Below the pieces are notes generated by a model, which worked only from the letters and a program-made list of their open reading frames with translations, was not told the DNA's origin and did no database searches. Shown in pieces: positions 14,994 through 26,464 of a stretch of 64,000 nucleotides of DNA. This stretch comes from Rotaria socialis. Its lineage: Eukaryota; Rotifera; Eurotatoria; Philodinida; Philodinidae. The position numbers and the translations under genes were made by a program. The DNA is taken from NCBI GenBank assembly GCA_905331475.1, contig CAJNYU010004453.1, forward strand, positions 32,470-96,469, written 5' to 3'. The stretch's first letter is position 1. Every line of letters begins with the position of its first letter.

Positions 14994-15330
14994 ATGGTGT
15001 TGTACCATACTATTGCTAAGAGCAGTGGCAAGGTGTTCCGCACCTTCCTCTCTGATAGAATTCAAAAACAGATTACATGTCTATCAGCGAAACTGAAAGT
15101 GTATGATGGAGTTAAAAACAAGATGGTGCTCTGTCGTGTTATAGTTAAGAGCACTGGTAAGATACTATACCCCTTTTTCTGCGATAGCATTTGAATACAC
15201 ATTGAGTGTGTGCTTAATGTCTGTCAGTATAACTGAAAGTTTAAATACAGTTAAAAGTCAGATGGTACTCCCCGTATTGTTTCTAAGATCACTGACAAGA
15301 TGTTTTGCCTCTTGATGTCCGATATATTTG
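14994..15330 (+). repeat. Degenerate tandem repeat of about 130 bp, three units
   Basis: Units start at ATGGT 14994, 15123 and 15262. Units 1 and 2 are 129 bp apart (exactly 43 codons) and share one open frame: 'MVLYHTIAKSSGKVFRTFLSD' versus 'MVLCRVIVKSTGKILYPFFCD'. Unit 3 is a little longer-spaced and out of frame. It may be a satellite-like repeat or the remains of a repetitive coding exon. Confidence 0.55.
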
Positions 15331-17050
15331 CTAGCTAGGTCTAGTGTGGTCATTTTCTAGAAAGGGAACTAAGAGGATGATTAGTAAGAGAGAGAGGGAC
15401 GATATGTGTTAGCTGGGTGAACACGGGCTTGCTATCGGACTGATAGCCTGTGGTAAATCTTCGAGTTCATTTAGTGCTTCTCAGAAAAATATTCTTGTTA
15501 GAAGCAGGGTATACGATTAGAAATGTCACATACCCAGTGAGAATTTCAAATTCAGGATGAGTTGTTAGTCGCATTCAAAGAAGAAATGGATTGTAGCGGA
15601 ATTCAACATCACCCAAACTGCTTGTTGTACTGCTTATTACTGTTTACAGTAGATCGACACTTGATCTCTCCTTTGAAGTTCCTGTATCCGATAATGTTTG
15701 TTTCAACGTCTGCCGTGCTTGAGAAAAAAGATATTGTAAACAAAATGAAGAGAGCACTGTTCAATTTTTATCAAAACTACCTTTTCACTATTGGATTGAT
15801 TCTGACGTGCAGTAGTACATGCGTACAGCAAGCAACTATTGCGCCTATTGTGAAAAAATTCAATTTTTTTCTGAAGTACGGTTCTCATAATCTAGCTAAG
15901 ATATGAATAACGGGATACGGAATGAAAGGAGGAAAAGCGTATCCGCTGTGGGCATCTCTCTCCCGAATACGTTTTCAGGGTAGGTCGAATTTAGATTATT
16001 CAGAGCATTTCCGAAGTGTACGCATGATTTTATGAATTTCTTCCTTTTTTCAACAGTTTTGAAACGCGAAGGCATATATGTCAATTGCAAACGGTAGCAC
16101 AAAGGGTCAGGCAGTTCTGGTGTAACAATACTCTTGAACAAGATAACATGTTAACAACAGATAATGGTTACATCGTTGAACTTAATGAACCATTTACTAT
16201 GATGCAGGTCTGCTGCGGATGATTTTTACAAAGTTATATATTATCCACATGTCTTGCACTCTACTATGACTATCAAAATACCAGAATAGTAGATGAGCCG
16301 TTTCGTATTCGTTCTCTTCGACGATATAGTAATTAGTTGACTCAACTAAATGATTGCACCACTAATATAGTTTAAGGGTGTTTCTGAACTACATGAAGTT
16401 GTCTGAGTTCGGATTGTATGTTATCTTCTGAAGTTTCTTAGAAGTTTATTTGAGAATTTCGTTTCTTTAATGAAACTGGAAGTGTTATAAATCCATAAAA
16501 TATAACTATGTCGTCTCAATGACTACCACTGAGACTAATGTAAAGAAGTCAGTTTTACAGCAATTGAGTGAAAATAAAAACTAGACAGATATAAATACGA
16601 TAAGCTCTGAAAATATATAAGTTTCGCTTTCTATTTATTACAATTGTGCAATAGAAAGTGAGAAACTTGAAATTCTCAGCATATGGGCTGAGATACTGCT
16701 ATCAATTGCTTTCTTTTGGATGACATTTACCGTGACCAAAAATATTGCTCAAATTCCTACGACACTAGAGTCAGTCAGCAAAATAGATTGAACAATCATC
16801 TGCTGAATTCGATGGTGGTTTGAAGACGAAAAACAAATGTGATTTCATGCTGCAAATCAATAATACCTGATATCAATCATATGCATCCAGGATTGCGTTT
16901 AGTCGTAAAGATACATTACTGACTGAATAGAAAAGTGTAAAACCATCAAATTTATCCAGAATCTGATAGATAAAATCAATGGGTAATAACTGAAAAGGCG
17001 ACATAACTTTATCAGGAGCAAGTGTTGTGCCTTTTCCATATAATTATATA
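15331..17050. other. Gene-poor region
   Basis: Overlapping frames occur on both strands at 15562-15906 and 15896-16141. The minus one reads '...ELPDPLCYRLQLTYMPSRF...' and could be a relic exon, but no family was recognised. A 50-bp hairpin lies at about 16619-16668 (AGTTTC.CTTTCTATT paired with AATAGAAAG.GAGAAACT). Confidence 0.3.
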
Positions 17051-17209
17051 TCAAACTTGAAACTTGAATTCAATTGAAAATTGAAAATTTCAATTTTCAA
17101 CTTTTAAACCAACAGCATTCTGAAGAATCGTGACTCACACATATATCGCTATGAGTTGAAAGTTGAAATTTTTTCTTTTCAACTGAATTCAAATTTCAAG
17201 TTTGACACT
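17051..17209. repeat. AT-rich inverted repeat (hairpin element)
   Basis: TCAAACTTGAAACTTGAATT at 17051 is mirrored by AATTCAAATTTCAAGTTTGA ending near 17207. The left arm also contains an internal palindrome (GAAAATTGAAAATTTCAATTTTC). There is no coding content. Confidence 0.55.
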
Positions 17210-17983
17210 ACTGGCCTTTTCGAGTAGTATGGTCTTTGAAAATAGTCCTCCTTTATATTTTACTTTTTGTTATCATCAAGTGTTTGTGGACAGTCTGTCA
17301 TAAATTTTTGCTTTACTTGCGCAAATATGCAAAACAAATGCAATTCAAGCAACGTAATGACTATATAAATAAATAAATGGTTAAACACAATTGATAATAT
17401 GTCGTATGGTATGATGAAAATATGGCAAGTGACTTTCAGGTATGCTTTATCGCTTGTTTTTAAGGGTTTTTATATCTTCTAAATGTAATCTAGATTTAGT
17501 TCAATTTTTATTTTGCTATGATTCTTCAAGTAATAGAAAAGAGAAATAAGATAACAAGTCGGCAAAGTAAAGCAACAAGAGTGTTGGCAACTAAGTGTCA
17601 ACATTGTGCTTTCATTATTAAGACTAAGGATAACTTTAATGAGTACGGATGTTGTGAAAGAATTAAATAAAATAATTGCTCCTACACGTATAATTCGTTA
17701 GTATGAATTAATCTTCTGTAGAAAAGAGAAGAGAGCAAAAATAAAATTCTTCTGGATAAATAGTTATCGATAATAAAATATAGTTTTCATCGTTGCTACA
17801 AAACATAAATGATGGAGTAAAACTTGTTGAACGCAATTTTTACAACTTATCGGGTATATCTTGAAAGAACTAAAATTTAAATATGTAATCTGTAACGATT
17901 TTGCATACTAAGTGAAAATATTCCCCATTTATGTGTATAAATGAGATGTATCTTATTTTGAATAATCTCTTACATATCTACTG
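17210..17983. other. AT-rich spacer
   Basis: Nothing recognised. Confidence 0.3.
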
Positions 17984-18266
17984 CCCAGGTGAGTGAATTC
18001 GATCTGGTCTTACAAGATTCAACTAGCCGACGAAATCTGATAGGACTCCCGGTTGAGGAACTACAAAGGGATCGGACGGGAAATTCATATTTTATTGTTC
18101 ATATACTACTTTGTATCTGCAGCCAATACTAGGGGCTAGTTAGAGCCCTGAGATGGGTTCCACCGGATCCGACAGGAATTCATCGGTTTTACAGAAAAAT
18201 ACATCAAATCCGATCAGACTACTGTTGGATCGGATCGGTTCCGGTTATCTGAATTATTCTCCTGAG
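17984..18266. repeat. Dispersed CCCAGG-type repeat, copy B
   Basis: Begins CCCAGGTGAGTGAATTCGA and ends near CTCCTGAG (18266). Its left ~85 bp, including 'CCGGTTGAGGAACTAC', matches the left part of copy D (45424). The interior is rich in GATCCGA/ATCGG motifs. Confidence 0.55.
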
Positions 18267-18459
18267 TCTTTTGAACATAGATGAAAAGTGCTGAAGGTTA
18301 ATCATGACATAAATTAAAATTATGGAATTTTCGTGTTTTTCCTCTTGAAAAAACTTTTATAGCATTGCTCAATTATGGAAATCGATTGATAAAAAGAAAA
18401 CCATCACACTGGATGCACTAAAAACAAATTCTGATTGTCCAGAAATCATGCATTCATTC

Positions 18460-20290
18460 ATTCATTCTTTTCACTATTCCTTATAGGGAACCTATAATTG
18501 AATATTGTATAGTTGTCGCTCAATTACGATCAACAGAGCACCCCTTGTTTATATACGGTTGATTGAAGAAGGCAATCACAATCACAAAGTCACGTCATAG
18601 ATTGTCCTTCTCGCAATATATTCACTGGGACGTATATTATTTCGTTATTTAGGATCAGGATTTTCAATAGCATGCCTATAAAGCAGAGTGTCTGCTGCTT
18701 TTGTTTTACACTCTGCTGTATACTTTGCTCAAAATATTTTATAGTCTTCTTTTTCTGAACCCCCAAAATTACATATAGTCGTGCTAACATTGATGACACG
18801 CCCCAATGGTTTTCCTCCCCTCTCTCTCGTATATAAATGTTTGATGTATGCAAATTAGATGCACTCTGAACATATGAACTAGCTGATAAACATAATTACT
18901 GAAGGGATGGTAAGCTACTCATCTAGTTTATTCTTATTATATATTGATTCTGATACACTTCTATCATTAACAATAGTATTAAATTCAAGATTATGTTTAC
19001 ACAATGGTAGATGTGACCTCGTGTGTTCAACTCGATACTTTACTGTATAAAAGAGAACAAAATTATAAGTTGTTGTTTAGATTGTGAAATTTCTGTTTAC
19101 ATAAACTTTAATAAACTTTACTCGTGTAGTACAAAGTGTACCGGGCATTTTCAATTTAGATTTCCATTTGAAACCCTGTTTTATATCGTTGATATTGTCT
19201 TCAAGTCGTAAATTGATTGCATGCTGCTCGATAGTATCTGTGTAAGTTATCTTTCCCTATGTTTATTTCTTAAAAATATGCTCAGTTATCTTATTCTAGA
19301 TACCCTCACTCTATGTGATTAAAGGTATTATTATATTGGATATTGATGGAAATCGACTTTTATCTAAAGTAAACTAATCAAATAAATATTTGTCAATAAA
19401 TAAATATTTTCTATCATGTTTATTTAGTATTACAGTAATTCATATGTAACTCTAAAAGAGCAAAAAGATTTTGAAAAATCTCTCTTTAATAAAACACATA
19501 AAGGTTCAGGCGACGTTATTCTTCTTGATAATTGGACCATTGTCTATCGAAATAATGTTGACTTACTATTCTATGTTATGGGAAGCACAAATGAGAATGA
19601 AGTATGTAGANCAGCCTAATTAGTCAAGATTCTAATTAGCACAATTTTAAACTCATTGATGTCTGCAATGGGGAGGGGGGGGGAGCCGCAAAAATCTCGG
19701 CTTTAAACTTACACTCACCATTTTCTTCGAAAATATATGTGAGTTCCACAAAAATATTAATTATGTGCGTGTATGCAAACTCATTATCTTCCTCCATTCT
19801 CTCGTTTTTATCACTATTTAGACGTTAACTATATAGTGTACATTTCGTTGTATTAATAATTCATTGATTAATAAAAATAAAGAGCATAAGAGAACAGCAT
19901 GATGATTTTGTTGCCTTGCAGGGATTGCACGTTGTTCAATTTAAGTACACAGTATGATATGATTTCTCTGTATTTTATTAGGTACTTAGCCATGCAAAAG
20001 AACAACTCAAACGGTCTCTACCCAAATAGAGGAGTTTCAATACGAAAAGTAGGATTCTGACACATGGACTAGTTACCATATATGGACGTCATTATTATCA
20101 AAATTATTTTATTCGTTGTTAGTCTTTTTAAAATAAAATCTCACTTTCTATCTTTCATACCATCATTTATTGTCATAAATGAGTAGATTTTTATATATCT
20201 GTATTCATGTGGTTTCGATTAATAATCTTTACATTTCTGTTTAATAAAGTAGGAATATTTTGACTCCATGGCATTTCTGCAAGATTGCTA
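18460..20290. repeat. Duplicated genomic block, copy 2 (contains damaged coatomer zeta)
   Basis: Diverged copy of 11640-13260. Compared with copy 1 it has about 0.5 kb of extra sequence between the upstream flank and exon 1 (about 18660-19185). About 460 bp covering exons 4 and 5 is replaced by about 140 bp of unrelated sequence that follows an N at 19611 and includes a G-run (about 19671-19685). Confidence 0.75.
19221..20029 (+). pseudogene. Coatomer zeta second copy lacking exons 4 and 5
   Basis: Exon 1 (19221-19241, MLLDSIC), exon 2 (19300-19368) and exon 3 (19428-19601) are intact and nearly identical to the first copy, with splice sites kept. The sequence then stops matching at 19611, where an N sits. 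Homology resumes at about 19750 inside intron 5 and includes the last exon (19982-20029), which reads [15 protein letters not shown]. The region encoding the '[19 protein letters not shown]' core is absent. The Trp in the conserved C-terminal 'KEQxKWSL' has become Arg, a sign of relaxed constraint. Either this is a real deletion that makes the copy a pseudogene, or the assembly lost the middle at the gap. Confidence 0.8.
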
Positions 20291-20814
20291 TAAATACCCT
20301 TTATCAGAGCGTGGGTGTGTGGGTGAAGCAGTTAGAATAGCAACACGCACGCTCACACATCCTCAAGTACAATGCGAAGGATCCGAATGATGCATGAATT
20401 CCAATAGATTAGTCACACAACGGCTCAATATCGTCAAATATCTCGATCAACACACATCAGGACATTTACATTTAAATAAATTTCTTTTTTTTATGCCGAT
20501 TTCAATATATCAGATTTTGTGGAATGAAACTTAACAGTGATATTCAGTACTTCAACACATCGGAAGATTCTCTTAGTTTACTACTATGCCAGATTCTTTC
20601 AGTCTCAAGCTGATGGTTCGGGGTAAATTCGATGTCACCAAGCACGTCAGGTCATCTATTGTAACAGCGATATATCATCCTGAACATCATCATCTTTATC
20701 GCTAGTCTAATGAAAATTCTTCAAATAGATTAGTATCACTCAGCATGTCAAACGACAGTCATCGTTATTTTCAGAAGAAATGACTCAGAACTCAAGACTT
20801 TCAATAGGAGTGGT
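20030..20814. other. Spacer after the coatomer copy
   Basis: The first ~260 bp is the duplicated 3' flank. A short telomere-like motif GTGGGTGTGTGGGTG occurs at 20311-20325. The rest has no recognised feature. Confidence 0.35.
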
Positions 20815-21340
20815 CTAATTTTTTTCTATCTTAAGTGTTTCAAAACAGTTTTCATATATTTCAGCATGAAAAAAATTCTGAAAAAGATATTTTAGAAAAG
20901 TTTCAGGTGTTTTCCTCACGTTTTCCCTTTGTATGACAATATACCATAGTCGTCCCGAAAAAATCAACCAGAACTCGATATTTTCCGCTGGCAAGGTCAT
21001 GTTTTTCATCAAAAGTGTTTTCTACAACATACCTGAAGTTTCGACTGAAAAGAAATCGAAAAAAGAACTTTTCCAAAAAGTGGATGGGTCTCCATGGGTT
21101 CACTCTATATATACTACTTATGATGTAATTGTCTTCCGCATTCATATAGAAATCACTAGCGTACATGTACCTGGTATCAACGTTGATCGACATCGAATTT
21201 ACCACTGCTTCTTCAATAGGCTTCCATATTGCATTTGGACAAATATTATCTGTCACTTTATTCGAAAAGATAGCACAATGATGAAATGAACAATTGGCGA
21301 ATATTAAAAACAGGAAGAGTCTTAGCGCAGTATCTCAGAT
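20815..21340 (-). CDS. Possible secreted protein gene fragment, unknown family
   Basis: On the minus strand an open frame of about 140 codons runs from about 21330 down to 20903. It opens with a hydrophobic, signal-like stretch (ALRLFLFLIFANCSFHHC) and continues 'SNKVTDNICPNAIWKPIEEA', 'INVDTRYMYASDFYMNAEDN' and 'YRVNPWRPIHFLEKF'. Amino-acid usage looks genuine. No ATG precedes the hydrophobic segment before an in-frame stop, so an upstream first exon would be needed. Another frame (20815-21012) could be a downstream exon. The opposite strand is also open for 118 codons but is less convincing. Function unknown. Confidence 0.3.
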
Positions 21341-21818
21341 ATTCAAATATGAAGAACGATTCAATGATTTCAGATAGCGATAGAGTTGCCTACTGTTCCA
21401 AATCAGTAAGTATGACCAAAGCCTGAAAGGAAACTAATGAAACTGGGAAGCATTGTCTCAATCAGAAAATGTTTTAATTTTTTTCGATAAGTTTGATCAA
21501 ACGTCAGTCTTTTCCTCCGGTTCTAATCAAGTCTCATGGTTTCTGCACCCCGACACTATCTAACTAGAGTTTCTGCGAAATTGCGCCGAACAACAACAGA
21601 AAATCATCTTGGAATTAATGTAAGCTCTACAACTTAAGTTCTTCATAATCCTGATCACTAATACACTCACCCATCTAGATTTTGGCTTGAAGAAAGTATT
21701 CTAGATTTGATAGAATTCCTTTCGTATTTGACCTGAAAATGTTTTTTGATTAAAACTTAGCTCCTGAATTCTCAGAATGAAATGATTGAATTAGTATTTA
21801 ACAGGAAAAAAATGAGTG

Positions 21819-22069
21819 CCCAGGACGAACAATCCGATAGTTGAATCCAACCGGATTTGATCGGTTGCTGCAGGATTCTAAGTAAATCCTGGTTGTGGGC
21901 CCACTCACGGATCCCTACTGTTGGAATCCGATCGATTCTTGCAGGAGCCAATCAAAACCCGATAGATTTCTTTAAGACCTCGCTGGAATCCGACTCCTAA
22001 AATTCCTATCGAATTCGGTTGTCGGATTTGGTCGGATTTTATAAGATTTGATCGGATTCTGTCACCTAG
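21819..22069. repeat. Dispersed CCCAGG-type repeat, copy C
   Basis: Begins CCCAGGACGAACAATCCGAT and matches the right-hand ~250 bp of copy D in the opposite orientation, including ACGGATCCCTA.TGTTGGAATCCGATCGATTCTTGC and the ATTCCTATCGAATTCGGTTG segment. It sits immediately next to the Cys-rich exon at 22124. Confidence 0.65.
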
Positions 22070-22123
22070 ATTTTTGTGTTTTATTCAAATCGTAACCGGA
22101 ACCCATTTATTCTTTGTACATAC

Positions 22124-22441
22124 CTGACGTTGGCGTTCGAGGTGTTGTAGAACTTGCAGCAACATTATTTGTTGATGAACCTGTGTTAGACAATGCTAGA
22201 GGCATACAAATGGATGCCGGACAGCAACTATTTAAGGCGCATGCAGTTGCATTCGACGAACACGTTCTTACATTCGTACAAGCATCGAACAATGAACAGG
22301 CTACTTGAGGTGCACATAATGTTGTATTTTTTGATGTTTCAAAACGGTAGCAGGCATTTGCGGACGAACAGCTGCTAGCTTGATTACTCTAACTGCATTG
22401 ATCAACTGTGCAACTAGATGACGATTTGATTGTTGCGCCTA
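22124..22441 (-). pseudogene. Cys-rich exon with an in-frame stop
   Basis: A minus-strand exon-like block bounded by an acceptor (CTGTATAG, exon from 22441) and a donor (CAG|GTATGT, exon end 22124). Its frame encodes a cysteine-dense peptide: 'SSSCTVDQCS', then TAG at 22389-22391, then 'NQASSCSSANACYRFE', 'LCAPQVACSLFDACTNVRTC', 'ALNSCCPASICM' and a Ser/Thr/Pro-rich tail. The regular Cys spacing suggests an extracellular, disulfide-rich protein. No named domain was recognised. The TAG means either decay or a sequencing error. An upstream minus-strand frame near 22700-22870 ('ISKTCSIDVIFPCESDAIEN') could be another exon. Confidence 0.45.
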
Positions 22442-23622
22442 TACAGAGCAGACTTTTTATGAATACTTCTCATAAATTCTACATTACTTTCACTGTTTGT
22501 AGAGAGAAAACATATGTAAACAATTGTGGCAAATATTACTCTCATCATTCCAGTGACACTAGTACGGAATAACGCAGAAGTTGCAATGTTAGTCGATTCA
22601 AAACAAGAATTGGTATTTTTGAAAACGGGACGATGAAAACTGGTTATTCTTACGAGTTTAGTAGAGATTGAAGATTTTTATTGGAAAAAATATTTTTTTG
22701 CTTTAGTGTTAGCGTTTACATTTTCAATGGCATCTGATTCACAAGGAAAAATAACATCAATCGAGCAAGTTTTTGATATATTGATCGAGACTGTAAATAT
22801 GATTGAAGTGATGGTTCCGAATGTTGCATCATCATCAAATGCGACTTTTCTTTTTTCATTTCAATTTTCAACTCAATATTATATTTGAAATAAAAGAAAT
22901 AATACGAATACATCGATTTTTACTTTGAAGTACTCAAGCTTCGAAGAGTAATATTATTCTGTACGCAAATTCAGATGCAAAAGAAACAAAGATTTCGATG
23001 AAGAGAAAGTAATTCGAGCATATTCTCACAATGTAAACATAATATCTGTGATCTCATCATCTTACTCTAAACGGATAGTGTTTGTGAACAAATCGTAGCT
23101 TTATTGACAACAATAAAAAGTACTAATTAATCAGCACCATTCCATTTGGATCATATATTACTTTGTTATTCAATTAGTTACATTAGAATATGGTGTTCAA
23201 AAGATAACTAGAAACTATGTTTTCTAGTTGTATCTCAATATAAATAATACGTCATATATTACAGTAAAAATGTGTGGAAATGTGACTAAATGTGTTAAAA
23301 CATTATGTAGCTAAATCTCTTTGACTAATATCTTGCCTCTCTATTAGTCATACGGTGTTGTGAATATTGTTTCATAGGAAAATAGTAAAATATTTATAAA
23401 AAACCGTCGGTAAAAAATTCATATTCCATTGAAATACGTATGCCTTTTTTTCTTTGAAACAGCCGCTAAATCTCTATTTACTGTCGAACACTCATAATTG
23501 AATATTGTGCATGACAGTATGAGACATTTTGTTTTGTATCACTTAGCATGTCTTAGTACAAATGTTCCACTGCATAAAATTAAGATAATGATTTCTTGCT
23601 GTGAAAACAAAATGAAATACTA
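22442..23622. other. AT-rich spacer with a possible exon
   Basis: Apart from the candidate Cys-containing minus-strand frame near 22700-22870, nothing was recognised. Confidence 0.3.
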
Positions 23623-23904
23623 CCCATGTCGCACAAACCGATCGAAAACCGTCGGTTAACCGCGGTTATTTAAGCCATTTTAGCGCCTTTACAGCGTAAA
23701 AACCAACGGTTAACCGGAAAAATAACCGGACAGCTAGCGACATAACCGATGACTTGTCCGGTTAACTGGGAGGTTAACCGCGGTTAACCGCTGGTTTTTA
23801 CGCTGTAAAGGCGCTAAAATGGCTTAAATAACTGCGGTTAACCGATTTTTATAAAAATTGACCACGGTTAACCGACGGTTTTCGATCGGTTTGTGCGACA
23901 TGGG
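23623..23904. mobile_element. Long palindromic MITE with TA target duplication
   Basis: The left arm CCCATGTCGCACAAACCGAT continues for over 80 bp (GGTTAACCG motifs, GCCATTTTAGCGCCTTTACA) and is mirrored by the right arm ending ATCGGTTTGTGCGACATGGG. It is flanked by TA on both sides. 282 bp, no coding capacity. A near-complete foldback with a TA duplication is typical of Tc1/mariner-type non-autonomous elements. The repeated GGTTAACCG motif inside each arm is unusual. Confidence 0.85.
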
Positions 23905-24376
23905 TATAAACAAGTTTCGAATGACCGGAGAGATTATGAATTAATGAATTTCAAGCGTAAATATTCTATTTCATAAATATTAGCTATGTAGATCTCGCCG
24001 TTCTTATCTTTCGATAAAATGAAAGATCGTAATGTTAGCAGACTAAGTATTCAGATAGATTTCATGCGAAATTTTACACATAAAAGATTAATTTTTCTCG
24101 ACTTCTTTCATTCGGTAAAATTAAAAAAGAAAAGAAAGTAGTCAACATATTGCTAACAAAGAATTAGCCAGAGAACATAACAAATATTGTGAATAAGTTT
24201 AACAATCTATGTGTTTTCATTATTTTTTTTTTCTAGTGTGCGTCATAGGCATGACATATATAGTTCAAATTCATGACAAAGTCGTATGTGGCAACATTGA
24301 CTCATTTAGAGAATCAACAATACCTGGTCGCAAGTCAATAAAAGAAAGGATTGACGTAAAGCGATATACTGTGAGC
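23905..24376. other. Spacer between two inverted-repeat elements
   Basis: AT-rich. The open frame 24209-24547 runs into the next element and is not considered a gene, though an acceptor-like TTTTCTAG precedes it at about 24236. Confidence 0.3.
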
Positions 24377-24728
24377 CAGGGCTCCACGTTGGACGGGATG
24401 GGAAGAACATTTTTAGAAAATTTTAAGCAGACAAGAAAGAATCAAAATCTCTTTCCATATGATTCTATGATATGCACAGTATCTCTATCCATTAAAATTA
24501 AGACCGTTGTGCTAGATGACTTTGAAAAGCTTGTATTTGTTTGTTAAAAATATTTTTGCTAAATTGAACAACATATACCGAAAATGTTTTAAAATATGAA
24601 AATAACATTTGAAAGCGGTCACTGATGGAATCACCTCGAAAGAGACTTCAATTCTTTCTTGTCCGCTTAAAATTTTCTAAAAATGTTCGTCCCATCCCGT
24701 CCCATGGGACGTCGCACGCAGAGATCTG
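24377..24728. mobile_element. hAT-like MITE with an 8-bp target duplication
   Basis: The ends are CAGGGCTCC... and ...GAGATCTG. The flanks CTGTGAGC (24369-24376) and CTGTGAAC (24729-24736) are an 8-bp duplication with one mismatch. Subterminal arms of about 50 bp are inverted repeats: CGGGATGGGAAGAACATTTT near 24394 and AAAATGTTCGTCCCATCCCG ending near 24699. The 8-bp duplication and CAG start fit hAT-family non-autonomous elements. Confidence 0.72.
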
Positions 24729-25002
24729 CTGTGAACCCATTTTTTTCCAGTTATCTATCACTGGTCTGATGAGATAAAATCAAGTCAACATCAGCAAATA
24801 TTAGCAGAATACAATGAAGGTGGAAATGTCAGTGAGACTTGCCTTGAAGTTTATCTATAGAGGCAGATATGATGACGCAAAATATTATGACTCACTCAAA
24901 TAATTTTTTCATTGTTATGTTAGCAGGAAAAAAAATAGAAGGAGAAACTAGAGTTTTAAATTGTTATATACAATATAATTAACATCATTTAACATTTATC
25001 AA

Positions 25003-26464
25003 ATGACGAAAGATAGACTTCCACAGTTAAAAGCTGATGTATAAATTATTTTCTTCAATTCTCTATCACATAATTTCATCAACAATCTTTATAATTTTAG
25101 GCTGAAAAATATGGAATTGATGAAGATATCAGTATTATCAATCATTTTGCTGTTGTCGACATGGCAGGACCATTCATGAAAGATTTTTTTGATAAAGTGA
25201 GTACATGAAGTTTACCAGAGAATATGAAGTTTTTATGATAAATCTTGTGAAGTAAATTGTTAAATTCATTGTCTCTGGAGTAATTCCTCAGTTTCTCATT
25301 TTATACTGCATAATTCTTTTTGAGTTTTCTGTAACAAGAATTTCTGAAAATACATCAAATATGTATTCATAGGTCAAACTTCTTTGGAATACTATCGATC
25401 GAATTTCTGAAGTCATCGGTTCTATTGAACATTTACAAAATGCTTTGCTAGCATCACCGTTTGATTTCAGTAAGTTATCTCTTGAAAAGTTTGCTTTTTA
25501 AAGAAATGAAACTATTTAATCTTCAGAAAAGCAAAATTACCTTGCCGAAAATATGGCCGAAATGCGGCGATTAAGTACTAATGTTAGAAAATATTTGAGC
25601 GGTAACGAAGGAAAAGCTTCTTAACAGCTGAAATCAATAAAGTTTTGTTTTATAGAAATGAAAAAAATCGAAGATATTCAGATTGATGCCGATAAAAAAA
25701 CTGTACGTCATCGTATTGCTGAAGCTCATGTCAACATTATGACAAAACATTTCTGTGATATAATGAACAGATATTATGCATCAGAAATAGCTTATCGAGA
25801 ACGATGCCGAGCGAGAGTTGCTCGTCAATTTCAAATAGGTCAGTTTTTCTTACCATTTAATCATTCTTATTTAAACGTTCATTTTTTCTAGCTGGAATTG
25901 AAAAAAATGAAGATGAGTTAGCCGAAATTCTTGAACACGGACATCCAACTTTTGGTCGACAAGTATAGCCAACAAAAAGAATTGATGATAACATTTTTAT
26001 TTTAATTATAGATCATGGCTGATCTAGAACAATCAAAACAAATGTTGCATGATCTGGAAGGACGCCATTCTGATATTTTGAAACTCGAACGTAATATTCG
26101 AGAATTAGATAATATTTGCATTGATTTAGCGAACTTAGTCGAAACACAAGTACGATGTTCTTTGCTTTATTGTTTGAATTCGAATAGTTATTTCTTTTGT
26201 TTTTCATCATTAGGGAATGAATATAAATTCTATTGAACAATATGTTTCCGAAGCAGTCGTTCGGATTGAGAGAAGTAAAAGTATCATTTGTGCCACTAAA
26301 AGTCTAGATCGATCTGCAAAAAGAGTTAGTACCATCAACTTAGATATTTTTAATTCACAGATTTGTTATTTCTAGTTATTTAGATCAAAAAGGCTTGCCT
26401 CATCACTGTTGTCGTTAGCATCGCGGTTATTTGCATCATGTATTTAATACAAAAACTCATGTAA
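25003..26464 (+). CDS. Syntaxin (Qa-SNARE), plasma-membrane type
   Basis: Nine exons; the first four are 25003-25038, 25101-25196, 25373-25469 and about 25528-25601, all in phase by GT-AG. The start MTKDRLPQLKAD resembles the syntaxin-1 opening 'MKDR...L'. The Habc three-helix region includes 'FMKDFFDKVKLLWNTIDRI' and 'YLSEMKKIEDIQIDADKKTV'. The SNARE motif lies in the exons starting near 26012 and 26214: 'DLEGRHSDILKLERNIREL', 'CIDLANLVETQGMNINSIEQ', with the central-layer Gln kept in 'VETQG'. The C-terminus is one hydrophobic anchor ('ACLITVVVSIAVICIMYLI') ending QKLM and TAA 26462-26464. Such proteins sit in the target membrane and form the four-helix bundle that drives vesicle fusion. Length and layout are normal. 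The member (syntaxin 1/2/3/4) is not resolved. The linker is more diverged than the SNARE motif. Confidence 0.88.
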
